In this document: positions 1 through 7,877 of the stretch, one piece after another
How positions within the stretch are numbered: the stretch's first letter is position 1
Layout: every line of letters starts with the position of its first letter
NCBI RefSeq assembly: GCF_900106525.1
Contig: NZ_FNOG01000003.1
Coordinates: forward strand, 222,261-286,260
From: Lysobacter enzymogenes
GTDB taxonomy: Bacteria; Pseudomonadota; Gammaproteobacteria; Xanthomonadales; Xanthomonadaceae
Direction of reading: 5' to 3'
DNA length: 64,000 nucleotides
Translations under genes and position numbers: made by a program
Notes under the pieces: model-generated
The model's input: the letters and a program-made list of their open reading frames with translations, nothing else
Told to the model about the DNA's origin: nothing
The model's database searches: none

Positions 1-374
1 GGCCGGTGATCGTGGTCGGCTCGGCCGGCGGCCGCACCGATCCGACCCTGGTGCGGGTGCGCGATCTGTCGCGCACCGAGCACGACGCGATGCTGGCGCT
101 GATCCGCAAGAAGCTGCGCAGCGAATTCAATTTCCCCAAGAACGCCAGCCGCTACTTCAGCGTGTCGGCGATCTATTCGCTGGAGAACGTGAAGTACCCG
201 CAGCCAGACGGCACGGTGTGCGGGCTGCGGCCGAAGCTCGACGGCGACGCCGCGCTCAAGCTCGATTGCGGCGCCGGGCTGGGCGCGGCGACGCACATCA
301 CCGGGGTGTTCGCGTTCGCGGCGGTGGGGCGGGCGCTGGAGATTTTGTTGAAGGGCAAAGCGGCGACGGTTTGA
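1..374 (+). CDS. tcdA: tRNA threonylcarbamoyladenosine dehydratase TcdA, C-terminal part
   Basis: This is the 3' end of a gene whose start lies left of the window; the reading frame is open from base 3. The visible 124 residues match the C-terminal part of the TcdA (CsdL/YgdL) family: a G-G-A/S-G turn, then D-P-T, V-R-V-R-D-L, the Y-P-Q-P-D-G-T-V-C segment, and a glycine-rich tail ending in a hydrophobic helix. The family is an E1-like ATP-dependent enzyme that cyclises the t6A base at tRNA position 37; the ATP-binding N-terminal part is not visible here. An internal GTG at base 6 is not the true start, because family homology continues upstream of it. Identification rests on remembered family sequence. 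Confidence 0.85.
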   Translation, partial: PVIVVGSAGGRTDPTLVRVRDLSRTEHDAMLALIRKKLRSEFNFPKNASRYFSVSAIYSLENVKYPQPDGTVCGLRPKLDGDAALKLDCGAGLGAATHITGVFAFAAVGRALEILLKGKAATV

Positions 375-394
375 TTCGCGGTGTCTGGCCGACA

Positions 395-518
395 AGCGTC
401 GGGACTGAAGTCCCTCCCACAAGAGTACGACTGAAGTCGCTGCAGGCAGCGCTTTGTGGGATGGGCTTGCTGTTGTGGGGAAGCTTGCTCTTGTGGGAGG
501 GACTTCAGTCCCGACGCT
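395..518. repeat. Inverted pair of GTGGGAGGG-type hairpin repeats
   Basis: Two oppositely oriented copies of a roughly 28-base element (395-424 and 491-518) flank a short spacer between tcdA and tatD. Each copy holds a mini-hairpin GGGACT-TC-AGTCCC. Related copies occur near 28.8 kb and 56.7-57.2 kb. The right copy runs into tatD and supplies its stop codon. Confidence 0.85.
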
Positions 519-1296
519 GTTCTTCCGGCGCTTGCGCATCCAACCCGAACAACCGCCGCGCATTGGCCGAAGTCGCCTGCGCCACTTCCTGCGCCGACAC
601 TCCGCGCAACTGCGCGATGGTCGCGCAAACCTCCGCCAGCCGCGCCGGCTCGTTGCGCTGGCCGCGGATGCCGGCATCGGGCTGGTCCGGCGCGTCGGTT
701 TCCAGCAGCAGGAATTCCAGCGGCATCGTCGCCGCGATGCGCCGCAGCCGTTGCGCGCGCTCGTAGGTCACCGGCCCGCCCAGGCCGAGCAGGAAGCCTT
801 GTTTCCACAGCTGCTGGGCCTGCTCTTCGCTGCCCGAATAGCTGTGCACCACGCCGCGCAAGCCGCCGACCCGGCGGATCGCGGCGATCACCGCGTCCAC
901 CGCGTGGCGCGCGTGCACGATCAGCGGCAGGTCGAACTCGCGCGCGAGCTCCAGCTGGCCGTCGAAATAGAACGACTGCGCGTCGCGGTCCAGACCTTCG
1001 ATGTAATAGTCCAGCCCGCATTCGCCGACCGCGCACGGGCGCTCGCGCTGCAGCCATTCGCGCAGCAGCGGCAGGTGCTCGCGGCGGTGCGAGTCCAGGA
1101 ACATCGGGTGCAGGCCGTAGGCCGGATGCAGTCCCGGCGAGGCGGCGCAGACCTCGCGCAGCTTGGGCCAGCCGGCGGCGTCGATCGCCGGCACCACCTG
1201 CGCGTGCACGCCGGCGGCGCGCGCGCGCGCGACCACTTCGGCGCGGTCCGGATCGAATTCCGGCGCGTCGAGGTGGCAGTGGCTGTCGATCAGCAC
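505..1296 (-). CDS. TatD-family metal-dependent hydrolase
   Basis: A 263-aa protein of usual TatD/YjjV length. It opens with the metal-binding D-S-H-C-H motif (H6, H8) and has V-G-E-C-G-L-D-Y around residue 92, V-H-A-R near 130, a conserved H-S-Y-S-G segment, and L-E-T-D-A-P near the C terminus. These are the canonical metal ligands of the TIM-barrel Mg2+-dependent DNases and exonucleases of this family. It is likely cytoplasmic, acting on nucleic acids or D-aminoacyl-tRNA. The final residues E-Q-R-R-D and the stop codon are encoded by an intergenic hairpin repeat, so the extreme C terminus has been replaced or trimmed. It lies 22 bases downstream of the small membrane-protein gene on the same strand. 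Confidence 0.92.
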   Translation of the reverse strand: MLIDSHCHLDAPEFDPDRAEVVARARAAGVHAQVVPAIDAAGWPKLREVCAASPGLHPAYGLHPMFLDSHRREHLPLLREWLQRERPCAVGECGLDYYIEGLDRDAQSFYFDGQLELAREFDLPLIVHARHAVDAVIAAIRRVGGLRGVVHSYSGSEEQAQQLWKQGFLLGLGGPVTYERAQRLRRIAATMPLEFLLLETDAPDQPDAGIRGQRNEPARLAEVCATIAQLRGVSAQEVAQATSANARRLFGLDAQAPEEQRRD

Positions 1297-1318
1297 GACG
1301 GGCCTGCTGCGGCGCGGT

Positions 1319-1537
1319 TCAGCGCGGCGCCGGCGGCGGCTCGATGCTCGGCTGCTTGCGCTTCTTCCAGTTGGCCAGCAGCAAGGTGCCCAGGCCGAGC
1401 AGCAGCTCGTCGATGAACGGGATGAAGTCGGGCACCACCAGGTCCAGCGCGAACAGGCCGGCGGTCAGCAGGAACAGCCGCGGATAGCTCAGGCGGCCGA
1501 GGAAACCCATCAGGGGAGCGAGCAGCGGATTGGCCAT
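1319..1537 (-). CDS. Small membrane-associated protein (DUF6116-like)
   Basis: A 72-aa protein with an amphipathic N terminus, a hydrophobic segment at about residues 16-35 (L-F-L-L-T-A-G-L-F-A-L-D-L-V-V-P), a P-F-I-D-E-L loop, a second hydrophobic stretch, and a basic Pro-rich tail. The pattern matches what I remember of small xanthomonad proteins labelled DUF6116, but the name is tentative and no function is known. It lies directly upstream of tatD on the minus strand with a 22-base gap, so the two are probably co-transcribed. The start ATG at 1537 gives an N terminus, M-A-N-P-L-L, that is consistent with the family. Confidence 0.65.
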   Translation of the reverse strand: MANPLLAPLMGFLGRLSYPRLFLLTAGLFALDLVVPDFIPFIDELLLGLGTLLLANWKKRKQPSIEPPPAPR

Positions 1538-1687
1538 GGCGTTGGGCGGGTGGGTGTGATGCAGTTGGCAAACACGCTAGCACGCGGCCGGCGCGGGGTT
1601 CATTCCAGGGACAGATTGGCGCCAAATAGGGCCGATTCAATAGGCACCGGTTCAGCTTTCCAGTGGTGGAATTAGTCCGCCCAACGC

Positions 1688-1710
1688 GATCTTTACAAAT
1701 TGTAAGGATC
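1688..1710. promoter_or_regulatory. 23-bp near-perfect palindrome upstream of the glycine-zipper gene
   Basis: An 11+1+11 inverted repeat runs from GATC to GATC with TTTACAA and TTGTAA at its core, with one mismatched pair. It is AT-rich in a GC-rich neighbourhood and sits 43 bases before the next start codon. The geometry is that of a dimeric repressor or activator site; the regulator is unknown. Confidence 0.5.
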
Positions 1711-1753
1711 GTACCGACGACCACCGCGGTTCCCCCGCTGCAGGAGGCTCCAA

Positions 1754-2590
1754 ATGAACAAGAATTTGATTGCTGTCGCTATCGCGTCGCTGTTGGTAGG
1801 CGGCGTGGCGGTCGCGGCTTTCCAGAGCTTCCGCGGCCCCGCCGCGCCGGCGGCCGCGCTGACCCCGGCCACGATCCCGGCGCCGGCGCCGGAGGCGCCG
1901 GTCAACGGCGCCACCCCGGCCGGCGACCTCGCCGCCACCGGCGCGATCAACACCCAGCCGCAGGTCGATTACGCCGACGTGGTCAACGTCAAGCCGATCA
2001 ACCAGAAAGAAAAACTCTATGCGACCGTGATCGGCACCGATCCGGTGCGCGAGACCAACACCGTCTCGACCCCGCGCGAAGTGTGCGAGGACGTGGTGGT
2101 GCAAGAGCGCCTGCCCGAGCGCGACGGCAACGTCGGCGGCACCGTGGTCGGCGCGGTGGTCGGCGGCCTGCTCGGCAACCAGATCGGCAAGGGCAACGGC
2201 CGCAAGGCCGCGACCGCCGCGGGCGCAGTGGCCGGCGGCTTCGTCGGCAACCGCATCGACCGCAATCACGTCGGCGGCCGCGTGGTCAACAAGACCGAGC
2301 GCCAGTGCCACACCGTGTCCGACACCTCGCAGTCGAGCAAGGTGGTCGCCTACAACGTGACCTACCGCAATCCCGACGGCACCACCGGCACCATGCGCAC
2401 CGAGACCAAGCCCGGCAGCCGCATCTCGCTGGGTTCGGAAAACAAGGTGGTCGGCTACAACGTGACCTACCGTTACCAGGGCCAGGAGCAGACCGTGCGC
2501 ATGGACGAGCGCCCGACCCAGCGCCTGCCGGTGGTCAACGGCCAGGTGGTGACCCAAACCGCCTCGCTGGCGGCCCCGGGCCGCGGTTGA
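1754..2590 (+). CDS. Glycine-zipper 2TM-domain envelope protein
   Basis: A 278-aa protein. It has an N-terminal signal or anchor (M-N-K-N-L, then a hydrophobic stretch to about residue 24), a Pro/Ala-rich linker to about residue 60, and a central Gly-rich double helix (V-G-A-V-V-G-G-L-L-G-N-Q and A-G-A-V-A-G-G-F-V-G-N) typical of the 17-kDa-antigen glycine-zipper fold. A C-terminal part follows with two similar Y-N-V-T-Y-R repeats, which look like an internal duplication. Such proteins sit in the periplasm or outer membrane of many gammaproteobacteria, and their role is poorly known. The start is set by a strong AGGAGG Shine-Dalgarno eight bases before the ATG. A near-perfect palindrome lies upstream and a strong terminator follows. 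Confidence 0.85.
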   Translation: MNKNLIAVAIASLLVGGVAVAAFQSFRGPAAPAAALTPATIPAPAPEAPVNGATPAGDLAATGAINTQPQVDYADVVNVKPINQKEKLYATVIGTDPVRETNTVSTPREVCEDVVVQERLPERDGNVGGTVVGAVVGGLLGNQIGKGNGRKAATAAGAVAGGFVGNRIDRNHVGGRVVNKTERQCHTVSDTSQSSKVVAYNVTYRNPDGTTGTMRTETKPGSRISLGSENKVVGYNVTYRYQGQEQTVRMDERPTQRLPVVNGQVVTQTASLAAPGRG

Positions 2591-2631
2591 TCGAATCGGC
2601 GCCCGCGCAGGGCGCAAGCGTCGCGATAAAG

Positions 2632-2662
2632 CGGGGCCGGTCGAGCCGGCCCCGTTTTTTTT
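2632..2662 (+). terminator. Rho-independent terminator after the glycine-zipper gene
   Basis: A GC stem GGGGCCGG/CCGGCCCC with a five-base loop is followed by a run of nine T residues. It begins 42 bases after the stop codon. The rest of the 2591-2961 gap holds no gene I can support. Confidence 0.9.
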
Positions 2663-2961
2663 TGCGTGAAGGGCTGCGCGAAAGAATAAATTTTCTGTGC
2701 GGCCGGGCGGCCGGACGCGCGCGGCGATATTTTCTTCGCCGCTGGCGCCGCGCGCCGAAGGCTTTCTCGTGTGCGCCGGAAATCCCTTGAAAACAGCGCT
2801 CCCGCGCCGCGTCGCAGGCGCATGCGCGCGCGCACGGAAACCGCTTCCGCCGGCGCGATAAGCGCCGCGTTCGCGGTTATCCGCCCGCTGTGGCCTTACC
2901 CCGGCTACGCCCGGCCATTACAATGGCCGTCTTTCTGCCCCGAACAAGGTCTCTGAGCGCG

Positions 2962-4125
2962 ATGGCCCTGCATCCCTACGATCTTTACGACGTCCGTTCC
3001 CTGCTCAGCGAAGAGGAGCGCGCCGTACAGGACACCGTGGCCCGCTTCACCGACGAGCGCGTGATCCCGATCATCGGCGACGCCTTCGACCAGGGCCGGT
3101 TTCCCAAGGAGCTGGTTCCGGAGATCGCCGGGCTCGGTTTGCTGGGTTCCTCGCTGCCCGAGCAGTACGGTTGCGCCGGCCTCAACGCGGTCAGCTACGG
3201 CCTGATCTGCCAGGAGCTCGAGCGCGGCGATAGCGGCATCCGCAGCTTCGTCAGCGTGCAGTCCTCGCTGTGCATGTACCCGATCTACGCCTACGGCAGC
3301 GAAGAGCAGCGTCAGCGCTGGCTGCCGGGCATGGCCCGCGGCGAGATCATCGGCTGCTTCGGCCTGACCGAACCGCACGGCGGCTCGGATCCGGCCAACA
3401 TGAAGACCAACGCCAAGCGCGACGGCGGCGACTGGGTCCTCAACGGCTCCAAGATGTGGATCACCAACGGCAACCTCGCCGACATCGCCATCGTCTGGGC
3501 GCAGACCGAGGACGGCATCCAGGGTTTCGTGGTCGAGAAGGGCATGCCCGGTTTCGCCGCCCAGGAAATCAAGCACAAGATGAGCCTGCGCGCGTCGGTG
3601 ACCTCGTCGCTGTTCTTCGACAACGTGCGCGTGCCCGACGCCAACCGCCTGCCCAACGTCAAAGGCCTCAAGGGCCCGCTGGGCTGCCTGACCCAGGCCC
3701 GCTACGGCATCACCTGGGGCCCGATCGGCGCGGCCATCGCCTGCCTGGACGAAGTGCTGGGCTACACCAAGGAACGCATCCTGTTCAACCGTCCGGTCGC
3801 GGCGACCCAGTCGGCGCAGATCAAGATGGCCGAGATGGCGCGCCGCATCACCCTGGCGCAGTTGCTGGTGGTGCAGCTCGGCCGCCTCAAGGACGCCGGC
3901 AACATGCAGCCGACCCAGGTCTCGCTGGCGAAGTGGAACAACTGCCGCATGGCCATCGACATCGCGCGCGAATGCCGCGACCTGCTCGGCGGCGCCGGCA
4001 TCACCACCGAGCATTCGGCGATCCGCCACGCGCTGAACCTGGAATCGGTCATCACCTACGAGGGCACCGAGACCGTGCACCAGTTGGTCGTGGGCCGCGA
4101 GCTGACCGGGATCAACGCGTTCTGA
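2962..4125 (+). CDS. gcdH: Glutaryl-CoA dehydrogenase
   Basis: A 387-aa acyl-CoA dehydrogenase. It oxidatively decarboxylates glutaryl-CoA to crotonyl-CoA using FAD in lysine, tryptophan and glutarate breakdown. Features closer to GCDH than to other acyl-CoA dehydrogenases are G-I-R-S-F-V-S-V-Q-S-S-L, whose Arg-Ser pair binds the glutaryl carboxylate, followed by F-G-L-T-E-P, W-I-T-N and the catalytic Glu in T-Y-E-G-T (E367). The C terminus ends G-I-N-A-F, like characterised GCDH. The start at 2962 (M-A-L-H-P-Y) is chosen because the 24 codons before it are low-complexity and outside the family. There is no obvious operon partner; a repeat-filled gap follows. Confidence 0.93.
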   Translation: MALHPYDLYDVRSLLSEEERAVQDTVARFTDERVIPIIGDAFDQGRFPKELVPEIAGLGLLGSSLPEQYGCAGLNAVSYGLICQELERGDSGIRSFVSVQSSLCMYPIYAYGSEEQRQRWLPGMARGEIIGCFGLTEPHGGSDPANMKTNAKRDGGDWVLNGSKMWITNGNLADIAIVWAQTEDGIQGFVVEKGMPGFAAQEIKHKMSLRASVTSSLFFDNVRVPDANRLPNVKGLKGPLGCLTQARYGITWGPIGAAIACLDEVLGYTKERILFNRPVAATQSAQIKMAEMARRITLAQLLVVQLGRLKDAGNMQPTQVSLAKWNNCRMAIDIARECRDLLGGAGITTEHSAIRHALNLESVITYEGTETVHQLVVGRELTGINAF

Positions 4126-4147
4126 GGCTGCGCCGCGCGATGCGGCA

Positions 4148-4268
4148 ACGCTGTTCCTTCTCCCGCGTGCAGGAGAAGGTGGCCCGAAGGGCCGGATGAG
4201 GGCGCGCGGTGCCGCTGGCCCCAGCGGCCCTCACCCCAACCCCTCTCCCGCAGGCGGGAGAAGGGCTT
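4148..4268. repeat. CTCTCCCGC-type intergenic repeat, two half elements
   Basis: A TTCTCCCGCGTGCAGGAGAA hairpin starts near 4151 and is followed by GGCCCGAAGGGCCGGATGAGGG. A second hairpin, CTCTCCCGCAGGCGGGAGAAGG, starts near 4241 after CCCTCACCCCAACC. This module is common between genes in xanthomonads. It fills the gcdH-GNAT gap. Confidence 0.7.
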
Positions 4269-4303
4269 TACGAAGGCTAGCGGGCGCAAGGGGAAAACGA
4301 TCC

Positions 4304-4864
4304 ATGATGACGATCGCCGACATCGAACTGGAAACCCCGCGCCTGATCCTGCGCCCGCCGCGGCTGGAGGATTTCGACGCCTGGGCCGATTTCATGAGCG
4401 CCGGCGACTATCTGCAGTACATCGGCGGCCCGCAGCCGCGGCCGATAGCCTGGCGCGGGATGATGTCGGTGATCGGCTCCTGGGCCGCGCTCGGCTATGG
4501 TTTCTTCTCCGTCTACGAAAAGTCTTCCGGGCGCTGGATCGGCCGGCTCGGCCCGTGGCAGCCGGAAGGCTGGCCGGGCACCGAGGTCGGCTGGGGCATC
4601 GTCGAGAGCGAAGGCGGCAAGGGCTACGCCAGCGAAGGCGCGACTGCCGCCATCGACTGGGCCTTCGATCACCTGGGCTGGAGCGAGGTGATCCACACCA
4701 TCGACGCCGGCAACCTCGCTTCGAAGGGCGTGGCGCGTAAGCTCGGCTCGCGCTACCTGCGCCAGGACCGCTTGCCCGAACCCTTCCACGAGAAAGAAGT
4801 GGAAGTGTGGGGGCAAAGCCGCGAGGAATGGCGCGCGCGGCGCAAGGCCGGGGCGGCGGCGTGA
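4304..4864 (+). CDS. GNAT-family N-acetyltransferase (RimJ/RimL type)
   Basis: A 186-aa protein opening with I-E-L-E-T-P-R-L-I-L-R-P-P, the signature start of RimJ/RimL-like acetyltransferases. It continues with V-G-W-G-I and G-K-G-Y-A-S-E-G-A-T-A, the acetyl-CoA pyrophosphate-binding A motif (Q/R-x-x-G-x-A variant), and N-L-A-S-K-G-V-A. The family moves acetyl groups from acetyl-CoA to N-terminal or side-chain amines; the substrate here is unknown. The start at 4304 was preferred to upstream in-frame starts because those codons lie inside an intergenic repeat. The stop overlaps the GTG start of the next gene (GTGA), suggesting coupled translation with the GST gene. Confidence 0.88.
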   Translation: MMTIADIELETPRLILRPPRLEDFDAWADFMSAGDYLQYIGGPQPRPIAWRGMMSVIGSWAALGYGFFSVYEKSSGRWIGRLGPWQPEGWPGTEVGWGIVESEGGKGYASEGATAAIDWAFDHLGWSEVIHTIDAGNLASKGVARKLGSRYLRQDRLPEPFHEKEVEVWGQSREEWRARRKAGAAA

Positions 4865-5511
4865 TCACCGTCCACGGCTTCTCGCCGTCCGGCAACTGCC
4901 ACAAGCTGCGCCTGCTGCTGGAGCAACTCGGCGAGCGCTATCGCTGGGTCGAGGTCGACAGCAGCCGCGGCGAGACCCGCACCGCGCAGTTCCTCGCCCT
5001 CAATCCCAACGGCAAGGTGCCGGTGGTGGATTTCGGCGACGGCCGCACGCTGTGCGAATCCAACGCGATCCTCTACTACCTGGCCGACGGCAGCGCGTTC
5101 CTGCCGGCCGACCTGTGGCAGCGCGCGCAGGCGCTGAGCTGGATGAACTTCGAGCAATACAGCCACGAGCCGTGCATCGCCGTGGCCCGCTCCATCGCCG
5201 GCTGGACGCCGCTGGATTCGCCGCGCCGCGCCGACCTGCCGGCGCTGCGCGAGCGCGGCCACCAGGCGCTGGCGGTGATGGAGCGCCACTTGCAGACCAA
5301 TGCGTGGTTCACCGGCGAGCGCTACGGCATCGCCGACATCGCCTTGTTCGCCTATACCGATGTCGCCCCGCACGGCGGCATCGCTTTGGACGCGTATCCG
5401 GCGCTGCGCGATTGGCTGGCGCGGGTGCGCGCCACCGCGGGCTTCGTCGCCTTGCCCGAACCCGACGCGCAGGCCGCGCAGCGGATCGCCGCGACCCTCG
5501 CTTCTTCCTGA
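4861..5511 (+). CDS. Glutathione S-transferase family protein
   Basis: A 216-aa protein. It has an N-terminal thioredoxin-like domain (V-H-G-F-S-P-S-G-N-C-H-K, N-P-N-G-K-V-P-V-V, then E-S-N-A-I-L-Y-Y-L) and an all-alpha C-terminal domain with G-I-A-D-I-A-L-F-A-Y. The cis-Pro in K-V-P-V and the E-S pair are the glutathione-binding positions of the family. The S-P-S-G-N-C region offers Ser/Cys-type catalytic candidates, as in beta or nu-like bacterial GSTs. The GTG at 4861 is chosen over the longer frame because it overlaps the GNAT stop codon and gives a normal N terminus. Detoxification or thiol transfer is likely; the substrate is unknown. Confidence 0.9.
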   Translation: MITVHGFSPSGNCHKLRLLLEQLGERYRWVEVDSSRGETRTAQFLALNPNGKVPVVDFGDGRTLCESNAILYYLADGSAFLPADLWQRAQALSWMNFEQYSHEPCIAVARSIAGWTPLDSPRRADLPALRERGHQALAVMERHLQTNAWFTGERYGIADIALFAYTDVAPHGGIALDAYPALRDWLARVRATAGFVALPEPDAQAAQRIAATLASS

Positions 5512-5556
5512 ATTCCCCCTAGTCGAGCCGGCCCGCACAGGGCGGCGGAGTCCCCG

Positions 5557-7872
5557 ATGTCAGCGCAACCGCAGTCTTCGATCTTCAGCCAGACGCCGAA
5601 CTTCAACCCGGTCGCGAGCCCGATTCCGGCGCGCATGAAGGGCCTCAACCGGGCCGAAATCTGCGACGTCAATTTCGTCGAGTTCGTCAAAGCCTGGAAC
5701 GGCCGCAGCGACGCGCGTCCGGCGCCGGGCGAAGCCATCCTCGACGGCAGCGCGCTGGACGCGCGCGGCTTTCGCGAACTGTTCGAATCGCAGTTGATCA
5801 GCCGCCACCTCGACCTGATGGCGCGGGTGCTGCGGGTGCAGAACAAGGTCTTCTACACCATCGGCTCCAGCGGCCACGAAGGCAATGCGATGGTCGCGCG
5901 CGCGGCGCGCCACACCGATCCGGCGTTCCTGCACTACCGCAGCGGCGGCTTCATGGCCGAGCGCTTCCGCAAGCTGCCGGGCATGGATCCGGTGATGGAT
6001 TCGGCGCTGTCGTTCGCCGCCAGCGCCGAAGATCCCGCGTCCGGCGGCCGCCACAAGGTGTGGGGCAGCAAGCCGTTGTGGGTGCTGCCGCAGACCTCGA
6101 CCATCGCCTCGCATCTGCCCAAGGCGCTGGGCACCGCGGTGGCCATCGAGACCGCGCGCCGCCTCGGCCACGGCCTGCCGATTCCCGACGACAGCATCGC
6201 CATCTGCTCGTTCGGCGACGCCTCGGCCAACCACGCCACCGCCCAGACCGCGTTCAACGCCGCCGCCTGGACCGCGTACCAGAAGCTGCCGGCGCCGGTG
6301 TTGTTCGTGTGCGAGGACAACGGCATCGGCATCTCGGTGAAGACGCCGGGCGGCTGGATCGGCAACCGTTTCCGCAACATGGACGGGCTGGACTATTTCG
6401 CTGCCGACGGCCTGGACCTCGCCAGCGGCTACGCCGACGTGCAGCGCGCAGTCGAGCATTGCCGCAGCACCCGCCGCCCGACCTTCCTGCACCTGCGCAC
6501 CACCCGCATCATGGGCCACGCCGGCACCGATTTCGAAATCGAATGGCGCTCGGTCGAGGAGCTGTGCGCGGTCGAGGCCAGCGATCCGTTGCTGCGCTCG
6601 GCGGCGATCGCGCTGGAGTCGGGCTTGATGTCGAAGGACGACGTGCTCGACCTCTACGAAGCCACGCGCCAGCGTTGCTTCGCCGCGGCCGAGGAAGCCG
6701 ACCGCCGGCCCAAGATCGAAACGCTGGAACACGTGATCGCGCCGCTGGCGCCGTACACGCCGGCCGCGGTCGCGGCCGAAGCCGGGCGCGCGGATTACAG
6801 CGAGCGCCGCCTGCAGGCCTTCGGCAGCGAGGCCAAGCTGCCCGAAGCGCAGCCGCCGCGGCATCTGGCGATCCAGATCAACAACGCGCTGCACGACCTG
6901 TTCGCCAAGTACCCCGAAACCTTGCTGTTCGGCGAGGACGTGGCGCAGAAGGGCGGCGTCTACACCGTCACCAAGGGCCTGCAGAAGGCGTTCGGCCCGC
7001 GCCGGGTGTTCAACACCTTGCTCGACGAGACCATGATCCTCGGCCTGGCCCAGGGCTTCGCCAACGTCGGCCTGCTGCCGATCCCGGAAATCCAGTACCT
7101 GGCGTACTTCCACAACGCCTGCGACCAGATCCGCGGCGAGGCGGCGTCGCTGCAGTTCTTCAGCAACAACCAGTATCAAAACCCGATGGTCGTGCGCATC
7201 GCCGGCCTGGGCTATCAGCGCGGTTTCGGCGGCCACTTCCACAACGACAACTCGATCACCGCGCTGCGCGACATCCCCGGCCTCGTCGTGGGTTGCCCCT
7301 CGCGCGGCGACGACGCGGCGACCATGCTGCGCACCCTGGCCGCGCTGGCCAAGGTCGACGGCCGCGTGGCCGTGTTCCTGGAGCCGATCGCGTTGTACAT
7401 GACCAAGGACCTGTACGAAGCCGGCGACGGCCAGTGGCTGACCTCGTACCCGGCGCCGGACCAGGCCATGCCGCTGGGCGAGGGCCGGGTGTATGGTGAG
7501 GGCGACGACCTGGTGATCTTCACGTATGGCAACGGTGTCCCGATGAGCTTGCGTGCCGCCCGTCAGATCGAACAGGCCCACGGCTGGAAGGCCCGCGTGG
7601 TCGACCTGCGCTGGCTGGTGCCGCTCAACGACGCCTACATCGCCGAGCAGGCGCGCGGCGCCAAGCGGGTGATCGTGGTCGACGAAGGCCGCCGCAGCGC
7701 CGGCGTGGGCGAGGGCGTGATCACCGCGTTGGCCGAGGCCGGTTTCGGCGGCGTGCCGATGCAGCGCGTGGTCGGCGTCGACACCTACACCCCGCTGGCC
7801 GGCGCGGCGTTCCTGGTGATTCCGGGCGAAGAGGACATCGTCCGCGCCGCCGACGTGCTGGCGAAGGGCTGA
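5557..7872 (+). CDS. Fused E1 alpha-beta 2-oxoacid dehydrogenase (branched-chain type)
   Basis: A 771-aa protein joining in one chain the two E1 subunits that most bacteria encode separately. The N-terminal half is E1-alpha-like, with S-S-G-H-E-G, H-Y-R-S-G-G and the thiamine-pyrophosphate/Mg site F-G-D-A-S-A-N-H near residue 218. The C-terminal half from about residue 430 is E1-beta-like, with L-F-G-E-D-V-A, V-F-N-T-L-L-D-E-T, and a transketolase C-domain ending V-D-T-Y-T-P-L. E1 decarboxylates a 2-oxoacid and passes the acyl group to lipoyl-E2. Similarity is closest to branched-chain oxoisovalerate dehydrogenases, a source of iso-branched acyl-CoA primers. No E2 or E3 gene lies next to it; asnB begins five bases later. 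Confidence 0.88.
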   Translation: MSAQPQSSIFSQTPNFNPVASPIPARMKGLNRAEICDVNFVEFVKAWNGRSDARPAPGEAILDGSALDARGFRELFESQLISRHLDLMARVLRVQNKVFYTIGSSGHEGNAMVARAARHTDPAFLHYRSGGFMAERFRKLPGMDPVMDSALSFAASAEDPASGGRHKVWGSKPLWVLPQTSTIASHLPKALGTAVAIETARRLGHGLPIPDDSIAICSFGDASANHATAQTAFNAAAWTAYQKLPAPVLFVCEDNGIGISVKTPGGWIGNRFRNMDGLDYFAADGLDLASGYADVQRAVEHCRSTRRPTFLHLRTTRIMGHAGTDFEIEWRSVEELCAVEASDPLLRSAAIALESGLMSKDDVLDLYEATRQRCFAAAEEADRRPKIETLEHVIAPLAPYTPAAVAAEAGRADYSERRLQAFGSEAKLPEAQPPRHLAIQINNALHDLFAKYPETLLFGEDVAQKGGVYTVTKGLQKAFGPRRVFNTLLDETMILGLAQGFANVGLLPIPEIQYLAYFHNACDQIRGEAASLQFFSNNQYQNPMVVRIAGLGYQRGFGGHFHNDNSITALRDIPGLVVGCPSRGDDAATMLRTLAALAKVDGRVAVFLEPIALYMTKDLYEAGDGQWLTSYPAPDQAMPLGEGRVYGEGDDLVIFTYGNGVPMSLRAARQIEQAHGWKARVVDLRWLVPLNDAYIAEQARGAKRVIVVDEGRRSAGVGEGVITALAEAGFGGVPMQRVVGVDTYTPLAGAAFLVIPGEEDIVRAADVLAKG

Positions 7873-7877
7873 CGCCG

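Noticed and set aside
5560-7581. 673-codon open frame antisense to the E1 gene
   Set aside because: A stop-free antisense frame is expected in GC-rich DNA; the product is Arg/Ala/Val/His low complexity.
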